A stretch of 64,000 bases of DNA, taken from Watersipora subatra (taxonomy: Eukaryota > Bryozoa > Gymnolaemata > Cheilostomatida > Watersiporidae). The DNA is taken from positions 19,547,243-19,611,242 of the forward strand of contig NC_088709.1 in assembly GCF_963576615.1 (NCBI RefSeq). The letters are read 5' to 3'. A program made the translations under genes and the position numbers. Of this stretch, positions 23,335 through 38,200 are shown piece by piece (within the stretch, counting starts at the first letter, position 1; each line of letters starts with the position of its first letter). The notes under the pieces were generated by a model. The model saw nothing but the letters and a program-made list of their open reading frames with translations. It searched no databases and was not told where the DNA came from.

Positions 23335-24834
23335 GTAAGTACCACAAACATGCTTTGCTGAAGTAAACTGAACTTTGGAATGGGGCTAATTGTGTTTATG
23401 TAATGAAAGGCACAATAAATGCGTACCAGAATGCAAGAATTTAGTGATTGATTGCTAGTACAACTACATTGTTACTGCCCAAAAATGCAAAAGAAAATCG
23501 TTAGCTACAGTGGTAATCGCACATTGCTGCTTGTGCTTTGCTATTTTGGTTCTACAACACTGTTGAATGGTTTGTCTCTCCAAATATTTGATACGCACAT
23601 GAAAAGTTTGATTAGGTTATTTAGGCAGCGCAGAGTAATAATATGTTAGACATACGTTAGAAACATACAGATGTTCAACCAAAGTTTTGTAAGTTATAAC
23701 CATGGCTGTATTAGATTCAATGAATGACGAATGCTTAATCTTTTGTTTTTGTGCAAGCAACTAAATAATTCACTGTATGTTGATATGTTTGGTTTCATAA
23801 AATGGGTATTAAACAAGACTAGCCATTCAGAAAGAGGTGTTATTCTTGAACTGACTGTGCGAATATACTTACCTTCTTATACTTACTTATACACTCTTCT
23901 TTGTATGTACATTTAAAAGTTAAGTCTCATCTAAATATAACACCAGAGTACTCCATTTGAACCTCTAAAAGTTTGCTGAAATTTGTGCTAGATGTTCACT
24001 CAGTTTATTTGCGGATTACACTGCAAAATTCAACATTTAATAGACTGGTGATTAATTTACGCAGTGAAAGGCTACGGGCATAGTTTACAGTTTAGTTGAC
24101 AGTTTACAGGGCATAGTTTGCACCCAAGAAGGTTGCTAGGCAATTTTATTCCATTGCCTGCCGAATTCTGGGATTCGTCTGTTCTGTATAAGGTTATCGT
24201 CTACCATCGGAGATGTTTATGTATTAACACTGTTACTGATAGAGTAGATACTCACTTTGCGACCATAAGTTGATGATCATGATAATTATAGACTCCATAG
24301 AATTGTTTTGCTTTTGTTACTATCTAAAAAAACTTTTTGGGAAAGCTTTGGATTATCTTGAATAAGGCTATTTAGGTGGTGCTGTCATTGTGCGTCGATC
24401 AAGTTGCCTTTAATAAAACATTTTTCTTGTAATCATGAGGTTTTGAGCATTTCTTTGCACATGAAGGATTATCAGTATGATGAATTTCTTTCCCCTCATG
24501 GCTTACATTATATTCAAACAGAGACTGAATATAACTTACATAAATAACTCGTATATATGCAAAGACTAAAAATTCCAATATGGTTCTCTTTAAACTCCTG
24601 CTGATATATCTTTAGAGTCATAAAAAGAAGACGATTTTCTTTTTCTTGTGATGGACAATCAAATAATTCACACAAAAACGGTATAAAATCTACATTGTAT
24701 AAGATAATCCATTCATAGATTAGGCCTAAATACATAAGTAAAAAGCAGCACTTTTTCCCCTATGCAGTTGATATGATGCTGGGCAGGAATAGTCGTCTAG
24801 AGAGTGGCTATTCATATTTTTCCTTTTTTGTTTT

Positions 24835-24915
24835 ACTATTGTTGTATGGCCTAATTTGAAAAACATTTCTATTTGTGAAATGAAATTATTGCCAATAGGG
24901 TACTATATATATAGG
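24835..24915. repeat. Dispersed 75-bp repeat, copy 1
   Basis: The segment with GTTGTATGGCCTAATTTGAA and GTGAAATGAAATTATTGC recurs nearly unchanged at 49161-49243. It is a high-identity dispersed repeat of unknown family, possibly the end of a transposon. Confidence 0.75.
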
Positions 24916-24943
24916 CCTATATAGTACTCTATTTGCAATAATT

Positions 24944-25052
24944 TTGCCAATATATATATGTACATTTGTATATATACATTTATATATATATATATATATA
25001 CATTTATATATATATATATATACATTTGTATATATACATTTATATATATATG
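24944..25052. repeat. TA-rich microsatellite with periodic ACATTT
   Basis: About 109 bp of (TA)n interrupted regularly by TACATTTATA or TACATTTGTA. Confidence 0.9.
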
Positions 25053-28000
25053 AGGATTTTAAACAGAAAGGGGAAGTCGTTTTAGTACCGTCGTCGAGTA
25101 AAGATATGCCAAAGTCAAGACAGCTGCCTCATTTCATCATTGACTTATGAATAAGCTTTGTCGGATACTACTTCCTCGTTTCACTAGAATTCAAGTTCAT
25201 TAGTAAATTCATGTGTTGCAAGTTTCGTGGCTGGCTTTTGTTAAATATCTGTTGTGTCGTTATAATTTGATCAATTTTAATGTGAGGCTGTGTTACCTAT
25301 CTGCGACTAGAAATGCCCCTTGGTGATGCGTGAGTTGCTACTGACGCTTGAAATTGATTAAAATTTATCAAGATTCTAAAGTTACCAGTCTCTAAATTAT
25401 AAACAATACTTTTAGAATTTAGCATTTTGTCCGAATGTTTCGCTAAAAACCTGTTATACTTACAAACAACTGCTCAAAGAGCTTTTTTAAAACAACTAAA
25501 CAATATTGATTTAGCTTAGAGGATGACCTTAATGAATTTAGCCCTTGGTTATAGGCGACTAACCGTATTTATATAAGCTAGTCATCATGGTTACTTTTCT
25601 GAATTTAGAATATCAAAATATGGTAAATTAGGCTCATTAATTTAAAAACTTATATACTTTGCTGAAACCTCTACAGTAGTAATTCTTCATCAAAACTTAA
25701 TACGCCAATTATTATACACAAATGCTTTGTCGGTTCTGCTCAACCTTTGACCATCTTCAACAGCTGTTGAAGGCAATTTCTTATGTGACTTAATTTTATG
25801 TTGAAATTGGTTTGACAATGTCATTAAATAAAGTAAAGCATATTTTTGACTCATAGTTATTTTACTGAGAGACTACCTCTATTTACTGGTCATAAAGAAA
25901 CTGAGAGACCATCACACTATATTAAAGCTTTTAGTTGCCACTATTGATCTGGTATTTGCTTGAACAAAGTTCTCTCGATCAGGTTATTGGCTCTCGTAAG
26001 TTGTAGCTTTACAACAAAATATGTCACATGCTTGGCCAACGTGTTGCCAATAAGTCGCGTCTAAAAGAACACGCTGGTTTATGAGTCGAAACTGACGCAT
26101 TAGCGATTCTCAGAAAGAGTTAATCCTAACGACCATAATAGCGTATGCCTGGTTACAGCTTATTCAGTTGTACGGTTGATTGTATTGATGATCTGGTTTC
26201 GACTGACTACGATAGGGCTTCACATAAACTGCTGTTTTTTTCATTTGAATAAATATATTCTTATAATGAGTCCCCTTAAGTGAATCATAATAACAGCGAT
26301 CAAAACGTTTCAAAATAGTTCTGGTTAAAGTTTATCATCGCAAGTTTTTACTGTTTTACGTTATCTAATATACCTGAAGTATCCCTTTTTGTTGACTTAT
26401 TTTTTCTTTGAACAAAAATATAACCCTGTAAATAGATGAAACACAGTAAATCTTCAGAGGATTGCCGCAACTTACAGGTTTTTGAATAAATGACTAAAAA
26501 TTTGAGCACTTTTCAATATTCAGATTGAACATTGAAAAATGCTTAATTTTCCAATGTCAAATATTTCAAATTTTTGACATTCAAATACTATAATTTTTTA
26601 CCTTTACACCCAAAAGTCATTTTATGACATAAAAAGCTTTCTGTAACATTGTTTCATAGTTGAATATAAAGAATGACATAAAAATTAGATAATTTAAAAC
26701 ACAAAAGTTGATAAAAAACTGGGCTGTCAGTTTATTCTTCTTTTAATGCAAAAGTAAGTTATATTGCCTGTCTCTTCTATTACCTCTATTTGACCACCTC
26801 TACCTCTGAACCTATGCATGTGCCTCCAAATCTTCTGTTTGTCTCTATGGTAAAGTCGTGATAGAAGGCTTTTTAGACGAATTGTTATCTAACTAATTTA
26901 TGTCATATGATTTGCTTTTTGACGAATTTACAGTTTTCTATTACGCTGTCATGCTGTTCATCATCATCTGCAGTTTTTAAGGATGAGTGATCACTGGTTT
27001 TTATTGTATGGAATAAATTACAGTGAATAGGAGCGTAGCTTCAGCATATAATGACCTTAATATATTAAACAGATATCGAAAACAAATTAACTTTGTATGT
27101 CGATATTTGTTTATACAAATTGCTTTAATTCAATTTTAGTAAATCATTTACTAAGCCAACTAAAAGCAACTCTCTCACTCTTCTGTTTTTTCTAGCTTAT
27201 TTTCCAGTGGGTGCTGGAGTGGAAGCACCGCAGCGCGAACCTTTTTAAGCCGGGCGACATTCGAGTCGTATGATTAATATTGATTTAAGGCATATCTGTG
27301 AAGCTCTAAAAGCAACTACGGCTTCCTAATAAACACCCTATCATTTGCAGGATTATTATCTATAGAGTTGTTCATCATTATTCGTTGGTGTCTAGTCAAC
27401 ATTCCTACTTATTACAATTAAATTGAGGTATTTGCTGTAAGCTGTTATTTGTAAAGTAACAAAATGCGCCATTATTTTAAATCAATACTGGTTGCTTGGC
27501 AACAGAGATATCTAACACTGCTGAATGCATCCAAACTCACGTTGCCCACAACTATGTCTGCCCTAGTATTACTACAAATGAATACACTCAATGTTTCGTC
27601 CCTTACATCTAAAGGTTTACATGTTTACATGAGGAAATGGTTAGCATGAAACCGAACTATGCACGCAACTTGCTTATTTACACCAAAGTTTACTATGGCA
27701 TATATAGCTATGTTAAATGGGCTCATCGCCGAGCGCCTCAAGATAGTAGCCTATTAATTCTTGTCTTATTCACTTCCTTTTAATAATTAATGATTTCAAA
27801 GCCAAAGTTCTCATATAGTGTGATGGTTACATGGCAACATTATTAATTTAGTAATCGCTGACAAATGAGTTATGTGTAGTTAGGCATCGAACAGTTGATC
27901 CAATCTAACGCAGATAAATAAGCCAATTATTACAGCCTCAGATTGTCCAGGTTCACATAGGTTATTTTATTACATAAAACATGAAACTGCGAAATCACCC

Positions 28001-28287
28001 CAACTTGCACTTTAAGCCATTCAAAATCGTTGACTTCTGTAAAACAAATTCTGCCAAGAAGGTAATCTGTTTATTCGTGCTCAAATAAGTAATAAATTGA
28101 TTTTTTTTTTCAAATAAGCTTTTTTATCTGTTATCTTCCTTGGTCTAAAAACACATTTGTAATGACAAAGCAGTCGTTTTAACTTGGGATAAGATTTAAA
28201 AGTTATCATATGCAGCTGACTTTGACGAGTTGTGAATTGTTTTAAATAAACATTAGCTGTATTGCTATTGTCATTAATGTGCAAGTA

Positions 28288-28372
28288 TTAATATATATAT
28301 ATATTAATATATATTATTACTGATACATATTAATACTGATATATATTAATGCCGATATATATTAATACTGGG
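28288..28372. repeat. Short AT-rich tandem repeat
   Basis: About four imperfect copies of ATATATTAATACTGAT with a period near 20 bp. Confidence 0.7.
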
Positions 28373-29153
28373 GTATATGCACAATTCATTTGACTTCCTT
28401 GTGGCAGTGGAGCCTCCAGAAGTGAAAGAATAAATGTTATGCAAGCTTGCCATTTACCTTTTTCCTGCCTTAGTTGCTAAAGGGGGTTTATTTTTCCTCA
28501 AGGCGTTGGTATTGCATGTTGTTGGTGTAGTACAAAGTGTAGGGAACGCAAAGATCAGCTCTGTCATCGGCACCACCATGATTACAGGAAACCAATCATA
28601 GTTCTCTACAGTCTGTCCATAACCGTATGAAAGTATTTGCACTGTTGGTAAAGATTATCATCAGACCTGTTTACCAGAATATTTCATGCCGATCTTCGAT
28701 TTTTGACCTTTAAACTTCCAATTAAATGTCACAAATAATGTGATTTCATACGATCTGTGCAACTTACAAATATGGTAATTTACTAAATGGCTGGGCGCAG
28801 AGAAGAGAAATGACTAATCTCTTCAAGTAGGTTGTTGTTGAGAAGAATCGCTGAAGTTAGTGGCAGAAGAGATTTACAAAAAAGTGTTTTGTTAACGCAA
28901 ACTCCATTAATCTCTTTTCAACTCTGTCTGCACTTGTATTTAATAAGCTTGCCTTACGGAACTGAGCTGTTTTTAACTTTGCACATATGAAAGTGTCACG
29001 TTTTTATACAGTCTTGCAGGTTCATAGTTAGAAATGGCTTGTTATAGCAGTTTCTTATTCTTTGTATGCATTTCCTTTCACACTTTTCATTACTGTATGG
29101 CTTATTACTTTCCAAAATGAAATACTTTCGATGGTATATTCTAGTGCACTACG

Positions 29154-29247
29154 ATGAGTGAGGGTGACAAGCAGAAACCTCCAAATCCTGGAGTAACCCG
29201 ACCAGCTCAGCCTCAGGCTACTTGGCCATTGCCTGGACCAATACCTG
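29154..29247 (+). CDS. Right-hand gene, first coding exon
   Basis: The exon begins at 29145 after acceptor attctag. The ATG at 29154 opens 31 codons (MSEGDKQKPPNPGVTRPAQP, then QATWPLPGPIP) plus one base, with donor CCTG|gtgggt. The short non-coding lead implies an upstream 5' UTR exon. Confidence 0.72.
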
Positions 29248-32200
29248 GTGGGTGACTTATGTAGTTTATTGATTATATAAAACCTAAAGCACTTGTCTCG
29301 GGTTGTCTGGTTTGCATTCTACTTATTCCACCTATTTAAAACATGCTCACATAATTTTATATACAATCAAAGGTATGCATTGATTCACTGTCAGAAATAG
29401 AACACAGGTAATTCTTGTCTTGAAAGAAATTGATAAAAAGTGGAAAAAATACTCAAGCTGGTATTTGTGTTAGATTGTTGTGTCTCATCAAGGAAAGGTA
29501 AAGTAAATGAGGTTCAAACTTTTTCTTCATCTTATGCGATATTCAGAGTTTGTTTAACATCAGATAAATATTAGAGATATGAGTTATGATAGTTTTCAAA
29601 CTCGAAAAGATTTAAAATTACGTGTTATATCAGTTTATTTAATAATTATATCGCTAATAATTTGTTCAGCTAATTGAAAGCGTTTCATTGATGATTTTGG
29701 CATGCATTCACAGCTTTGACAATCCTGTGAGTTTCGGCCGAATATTTTCGTGTTTCTGAATGTTTTCGTGTATTTGGCCGAAACATTCAGCAGGCACGCC
29801 GTACCTTTAAATAACTTCTTGCATCTTGGCTAGTCTAACACAATGTTGATAGGTGACGCATATCATTGGCATGAATATTGCTAGTGATATGTGAAACAGC
29901 TTGCCACTGAAAGGACTCGCTTGGGGTTGTACATCGTGTCAGTAATAAGGTGCAAAGTTCATTTGTTTTGCGTTGATGAGTTTCCTCATAGTAACAAGTT
30001 GACGATGTTGCCAAAGATGAGAGGTTAAATAAATACATTAGCTACAGGATCCACATGAATGAACAGCTTGAACTGCGTAGGTTTTTTATGCAAAAAATTT
30101 GTTGCATAAAATGCTATGAACAAAAACCTTATATAACTTGAGTTTTAGTTCTGATCCAATTACAGAGAATCAGATTAGTTCATATTTATTGATACAAAAA
30201 GTGTCCGTCGGAGTCTGTTGAATTTTTTTCGGGATTTCGCTAAAGTTGCTTCTGAAATAAAAATAAAAAATACCACAAAAATTTTTAATTCATTATAAAT
30301 GCTTTAGAAGCAGTTGAGACGCAATTGCCTTATTATTTGACTTGATTTAACAAAGTTGTAGTTCCAGAACCAACTGTCAAAATGAAAACATAGCCTATTG
30401 TGTAGAAACTGTTTGTTTGTAAAACTACGGACAATATTAGAGCTACTTTATTTAACAATGGCCATTGTTAAATAAAGTAGCTCAATACAACCACAGAGAC
30501 TCACAATCCGCCGTGAATCAAACAGTTTTTTTGCTTCTAAGAACTGGATTAATTCTGCAAGCAACTAACCGTGCAACCAAACGACTCTCCCAAGCTTACC
30601 AAGCGTTTCATAATTTCCAAAGTCTGGTGAGCAGCCTATTTTTAACTTTACTTTTAACAACAAGTATTGTCATATATATATGCAATATTTGGCAATCTAA
30701 TTAAGTTAAGCCCGAGTTCTAAGGAAAACACATAATGTCCTAGAATTTCATGACAATCGCGTGATGCAATTATTATGGCAAATAATCGTATGATGATTTT
30801 AGACAAATTATTGTTGGAGATTTGTTACAACGTGTAAAAATGTTTCGGGTATTTTGGCTCTCGCTTTGAAAGTAGCTAATACTATTAGTTAAACTAGCTT
30901 ACAGACCTTTAACATTTAACTTTTAACATTTAGAAATAATTTTCAACACTTCAAAGACTAAAAACAATAGAAGTCCCTACTTCGAATAAAAACGTAGTAA
31001 TATAGGGGTTTCTGGAATGGAATTCCTAAGCTGTGGTCACACGATGGCCAAACCGAGTTAGGTTTGGTTCGGAGGTTGTTTTACTTCGGTTCGGCTAAGC
31101 CACATGTCACACGGCATCCGAAGTCACTTCGTTTCCTAGGTACCATACGCATGGAGACAGGACACTGTTTCATTGGTAGTTTTTATGTATTTGAGCTAAA
31201 TATTTCTATTGTAAACAAAAAACTTTGAGGAACAACTATTAATTATAATTACGCAGCAGATTTTTCAGAAGATCGTTCAGCTGCTCAAAATAAATCACTC
31301 GATACAAAGATTTTGCCAACCCTTCCCATCAACAAAATTATATTTTTTGTTAACATATGAATGTTTTTCTATTCTGAGTACATAACAAACAAAACAGTCT
31401 TTATCATAGTACTGTGGTTTTACATAAAAAAATCAGTCAACGATACTTCATCAGGATGAGTATGACACATTACTTCTATTCTACACGAAAGAAAACCACA
31501 AAAATTCTCCTACATTTATGCAAAACTCAATGCTGCATCTTACATTTATGCAACACAAATCACAAGTCCGGGTGAGCCTTGTCATAAATTGCTTCATGTT
31601 GTTTATTTAACGAAATAAAAATATCGTCCCATTTCTTTTTTAACTTTGCTCACACGCACGTAAAGAGAAATGGGACGCGTGCTCGCTAGAATTTTAACCA
31701 GCCAATAAGAGCAAGGGTTTAGTCACGAAATTTCGAGCAGGACCGAACTGGTTCGTTTTGGCCAGAAATGTCTTCGGCCGAACAGTTTACAACTGACAGC
31801 GGCGTCGTTTTATGTCGTTTAGTTCGTTTCGTCTCTCGTGTGACCACCCCTTTAGCCTATCTCATTAAGAACACCGGTATTGAATCGTTACATGCCAATT
31901 GAATATGATAATTTTTTTTTAATTATGAAATTATTTGCTTTCACAAAATACTGTTAAAATATCACTGTTAAAGAAAAGCACCTTGAAGTTTTTTTGTAGT
32001 TACTTATCGTTAATCATATCATTTCACAGGATGAAAATATTCGATGGATTTAAAAATTCGTGAGTTCGCGTACAGTCAAATCCGTGAATTATTAAAGTTC
32101 GCGAACAATTAGTTTTATTTTTAACACAAGGGAAAGTGACTACTGCCCCAAATTAAAAACTAGCCGCTAGGCAGAGTTAGTAAACGTAACTGAGTTCCAA

Positions 32201-35200
32201 ACTCTTTTAAAATCTTCGCCGGTGCTTTAAGTTGAGCCCATTGCCTATGCATCACACTTCTTTACAAAAATGTTCAAGGTTGTCACAAGTTATTCGGAAT
32301 TCGGCAAGGCATCATCATCATCGTAAAAAAATCTGCAGTTCTTTACGTTGGAAAACTCATAACTTACCACAAGTTGTTGGTTCACCAAAGGCCTCCAAAT
32401 CGATGAACATTCATGAAAACCTTTGGATGCAGCCAAAAATTTATAGCTTAGCATGATCGATATAAATTTCCCAGCTAAATAGAAACCTAAACACGTGGTA
32501 TACGCATGTGAAGGTTTTACTCTATTGCTAGCTGCTTTCACGGATTAATTTATTCGCGAATGTGTCCATCCGCGAATAATTTGGTCCGCGAATATGCTTG
32601 AAAAGACAATTTTCGCGAAATTTAACTCCGCAAATAATTTCATCCTGTAGGGTAGTTAGTGGTACAGGCTTGCAATCAGGCATGTTTCGAACAAGCTTCA
32701 TGTGTAGTCAATCACTCACACCCTTTGCTTAGGGAATTTGAAATCATCATTTGTGTTAATCGTTAACTCTTAGCTATGCTTTAAAATGTGGAATGTTAAG
32801 CCTTTCAACAACTAGCCTACAAATGAAGCTTCAAGCTCTCCTCGCTTGGCTGTTAACTCTTGCTTGGCGTCATCACTAAATTCTAAATGACTGTCTTTTC
32901 ACTTTTAGTAATATACTTTGTCAATTGGAAGCGATTTTATGTCATTTAAAGCGAACTGTTAAAGGCGGCTCATGTTTGCTATTCATCGCTGGGACTCTGA
33001 TAGTCTATTGCTTATCAATATTTACTACAAATTCCATTCTACTATCCATTGTTAAACACCTTCCTTGGCTCACAAGGTTTTACATACCGTAGCATTACTG
33101 AGTAACTATTGGACTTGCTGCTGTGGTTACATGTTTACATGAGGTATGAAGTGTGCATGAGTGTACAGGACTGCTTTCAGGAATCATATGCTAAAGGTAA
33201 TCCAATGAAACGACAGTTTCCAATATGATTTATATTTCTTATTATATATATTATATTTTATGTTATTTTATATACGGCGTTTTTAGATTCAATAAACATG
33301 TCTTTAAACAACTTTTTAAAGTTAGATATTGTTGTCCAAGTACTGTTTGTTGATAAGATTTTATGAAAGTTAATCATTCTTTAAGAGAGTTGCCATAAAA
33401 AGGAGTCTCTTGTGGTCAGCTGGCAGAATAGAAACTGAATTAAGAACTTTAAAAATATCGAAGTTACTAGGCTATCATTTTTACTAATAACTACTACTCT
33501 ATAGCCGACTAATATATCTATATTCTCCTCTAGTCTCAGCTCACTAACTATTGTACACCAACTCATTACACCGAGTCTGCATATTACGTATTCTGTTCTG
33601 CCTCGATTTCTCACTCTAGCTATCAACTCTAGCTATCAACTAACATCCCGGAACATGCTGTGACACTAGACTGCAGTTCACTGCAATGCAAAATGAATGA
33701 AGCTAGTCTAATAGATTGAGTTGCTTCGACCAATGTTAAAAAGCAAGTTAGACTAAATCCAATTGCTAGTTACACAGGCTACTCTTAAAAATCCAAGGAT
33801 CATTGATTTGAAGACTAATTGATGATCATTAGGATAGCCCGTGCTCCTACTCAATGCAATTAATTTGCTTTTGCTTATACTTGATATAGTTTAACCGGCT
33901 TTACATATTTTCTATCATTTTTGCGTTTCATTTCTGCTTTTTTTTTTACAATTACTCCCCAAACTGTAGAGTTTTGAGAAATTGTGGATGTTGGAAATTA
34001 CTTTGCATGTCGGGATTAATGTATGTTCAAATTTTACATGGTATGTAAAATTTGTTAACTTTTGTACTTTGAAATTCTCTGGCATTTCAAAGTACAGAAG
34101 TTAACACGGAGCCTAGTATTATTGTTATGAGAACTGAACTTTTATAACTTGGCGAACATGGAAAATACTGCAAATTGTCTGCTAAGTAAGTAAGTCTCCA
34201 TGACGAAATAACAATAAAAACTTAAATATTTAAAATGGATAATAAAACTAAAGATACTATGCATTCTCATTGTTATCATTACTGCTACGCTGTCAGTCCT
34301 GTGCGCCGTGAGAGACCACCTGTAATAACTATGCATACAATTATTCCATTACGCTGCAAGGTGGTGTACTGGCTCAGTTGGTAGTGTGTCTGGCTGCAAA
34401 GCTGAATACCTGAGTTAGATTCATGCTTCTTTTCTAACGCTCTAAGCATGGTTGCAGGCGGATGGACAGGCTTTTATTATTGTAGACTAGCTGCGCTACC
34501 GGCGTTGCTCGGGTATTAAAAATCGGCTTATAAACAATGAGAGGTAATGAGAGTTGCCTACCACTTGCGATTAGTCTGGCACAGTGCCAATGGAAAATTT
34601 TAGTAAGCTTACTATTAAGAGCTTCTAATTTTACAGAGCTGCGCCATGACTTGGCATCATAACCGAAAGCGCCAGCCTTTTTGTAGCCATATACCGACAT
34701 ATCACCGCTCAGATCAAGATATCGCCGACATAGATCAAGCTCTGTAACTTAGCAAGAAGTCGGTTCGGCGAATAGGAGGGTCCGTGATCAAATCTTCAGT
34801 GATACGAATTCATTATTTCAATAGCGTTAGCGAGACCGCACCCACAGACGACATACGACCAACTTTCAGAAATATATATATAGATTGTCACCATGATTGT
34901 TATCAATGTCATTATTATTATTGTCTGGATCATAGGTGTGTGGACTCAATGTTTTTACAAGCTAAGCAGCCTAAGCTACACCGTGATATAATCTACTGTT
35001 TTTCAATTGTATTTTTGTGTGCGCGTGTTCGAATAGGCATTGAATGCAAGAATATTTCACGGCTTAGTTCTTTTAGTATTGAACTACCATTTGGTTAGCT
35101 TGCGGTTAACAAAGTAGCTCAGCTTTGTCACTGCCAGACCACAACTAGGCCTGTTGACAGTAAGCTGTATCTGTTCAGCTGTGACTAATGGCTGCAAGAA

Positions 35201-38200
35201 TCTTTCTCGTATTATTATCATCTCCCTGTCTCATGCTGTATCACGAGCCTCGTTTGATAAACGTCTTTCAGTGTCTTTCAATAAAGCGGCATCACCTCGG
35301 CGACGCAGTTTCGTGTTGACATATCTTCTATGAAAATGTTCAAGTGTTTTAATCTGTTGCTACGTTATGGCCATTGGCCATAATGTAGCAACAGTTTGGC
35401 CATGGTATGAGCATTATGACTGCTCCAGTGCAAAATAACTAATGATCTGCCACAACACGATGATAAAGAACCATCCAAAATTCACTCAGAATTTTATTGC
35501 TGTAAGTTATTTGTTTGTGTTGTGTCAGCACTGCTGCTTATCTGAGCTTTTTCTTAAGAGTTTTCTGTTGACCACTGCATAGCTTAACCTTCACATTGTC
35601 AGAGGTCGGTCACACCCTTGGCTACACTTCCAACAAAAGCTTGGTTCTTATGGCTAGCATCGGAAGCATCAGTTTGTTCTATTAAACTGCACCTCTAGTC
35701 ATCATTGGCTCTGTATAAAGGAAACTCTTCAAATTGTTTTCTGACTGCAGTAATGTGTTTAAACTTTTGGTAATGCATATTCTTAGATCCTATAAAATTT
35801 AAATTTACCGTCATGGAAATCAAATAGGCCACAAATGATCTGGTTGAAAATTTTTTATTTTTGTTTCAAAAGAATTTTACAAAAATGTATGCTGATTTTT
35901 AATAATAATTTAAATAACATTTCAAATCATTATAAATAATTTAGCAACATTCTAACCACTACTGTGAGAATGATTATAACCTTGGAGAATAATTTTCGCA
36001 GACTCAATGCTTGTCATGCAAATCAAAGATCTGTGTCCTAGTTAGTAAGGACTAGTAAAACACTATTTAAACCAAAAATTCTTAAAAAGAAAGTTTCCAA
36101 ATTTTATAAAATACAAATTTTATAAAGTAACATTTGAGCAGATGTTTGACGCAAAGTAATTTTGAACATACGTGAATAACGTGATTCTACAATTTGTAAA
36201 TTAATTTACAAATTGAACTCCCAAACACCTGAAAAACAAGAGAAACTCAGTTGTCTCCCCTGTCTAGCAACTTTGAAGGGCCGTAGCCGGCAACCGTTTC
36301 GGCGTAGGAACCTAAAAACTTCGATTTGTACCAAACTTGACATGCTCTTTAAGCTGGAACTAGTTTTGAAACAATCTGTGATGAGCGAGCACACACTTTG
36401 GTGAAACCTGATGAAATGGTCCATTAAAGTAAAAAGGTTAAGAGTAAAATTTCAATCGATAAGCTTAAATTAATGTAGATATTAACTAGGTCAGAGTAAG
36501 TTATATTTTTATCTCATATCCGTCCCTTAGGTAAAGTAACAATTAAAGCTTTGGCATTGACTACTTTGTTATTTGATAATATTATGTGTTAGTTTTATTG
36601 TTCTGTATAATTATCAGCATTATTTCTTAAGGAGCAGGTTTTAAGGTTGTAGAACGACTTGGGTTAATTGTAGTATACTCTTGCGGGAATATTTGATACG
36701 GCATCCAACATCTTTAACACGCGTAGCAGATCATGTAATGATATAGATATGTAAGTTAAGGTTTGTGTACAAATATTTTCAGTTTTCTCCTTGCGCTTAC
36801 ATAGATTTATTGCATTAGGCTATTTGATGGTATTTTAAGTAAACATTGTAATCAGTTTTTATATATTGCCTATGACAGTTTTTATATATTGCCTATGACA
36901 GTTTTTATATATTGCCTATGACAGTTTTTATATATTGCCTATGTAATGACTCTTTTAATTTTTATGCGTTTTTGACACTTCATCTGTCATCATCTCTGTT
37001 GAAATATACTGCACTACTAAATGATAAAAGTGCCATGAAATATGCTAAGTATTAGGGTTGTACAATTTTGAGGTGGTTTTTCTTGACTTTTATGGCAACT
37101 ATATTATTATGCATGGACCATGGTTATTAATTATTATTACCAAGTGGGGCTGTCTCTTATTATTATTATTATGTCACTTAACGGAGTCTTTGTTGTATTC
37201 TTACATTTAGTGGTTGTAATAAAATGGATGTTTCCATTAAATATTCATCCCTTTCTGTGTTCAAGTATATTAAATAATGCATCGATATAAATTTTTCAGA
37301 CTTAAATTTATGCATATAATTACATATTAATTATATGTATTATAATTAATATTAATTATAATACATATAGTTATGTGATTGGTAGTATTTCAGTAGTATT
37401 TTATTGTCAGCAGTATTTTATTGTATTTGCAAAAATGTAATGAAAGTTTTAAAATGGCATAATCATGGTTGTAACACTCAAATGTTCAAGGAATACAAAT
37501 TTGAAACATTAGCTAAATATATCCTTCGTTTTTTCGTGACGTCATTTTATCGTTGTCGCCCATCTTTATAGACAATTTTATCGTTAAAAGCACGAAGCTT
37601 TTGCAATGAATTTTTGAAAACGATGCTTTGCAATTTTTTTATTATAGTACCAAAAAGTACTATTAAATAAAAGAAAAACAATCGTTTTCTACAAATATGG
37701 CGGCTTTTTCGTGAACGAGCCCATGTGCAATCGACTTGATGATGTAAAAAAAGCGATAGATAGGTAAGCTCAGTTGGTGTGTACTGTGTGAGTGGTGTTT
37801 TACGCTCCACTCCCAACATACCCTTTGTTGACAGCAGGGCTCTCAGTTGACTCTCACATATCAGAGTGTAGTTAAGATCCTTTTTTTAACTTACTAATTT
37901 TTTGTTTAAATTTTTTACATATTTAACAAACTTTTTTTCAATTTTAAAGTTGGATTTTGATGAACGATCTCGTTATCCAAGCCTTTTAGCTTTATTACAT
38001 TGGCAGCTAATGAAAGAAATACTTAGGAGCCCATTTTAATTAACAAAAACATTTCATCATCGAATTGCTTAAATGTGTACAGCCTAGTCTGAACATAGAA
38101 TATCACAGCTTAAGAAGGGGAACTGATGCGGAACAATAGGCTTTTAGCTATTGTTGCCCATTAGACAGATCACGGTACTTGGCTTGTGCTAACCATTTTA

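Larger units (their letters stand above)
23335..29144 (+). other. Probable first intron of the right-hand gene
   Basis: AT-rich, with no conserved exon seen on either strand. It holds a TA/ACATTT microsatellite (24944-25052), one copy of a dispersed 75-bp repeat (24835-24915), a 38-bp palindrome at 24894-24931 and a short AT-rich tandem at 28288-28372. Confidence 0.5.
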
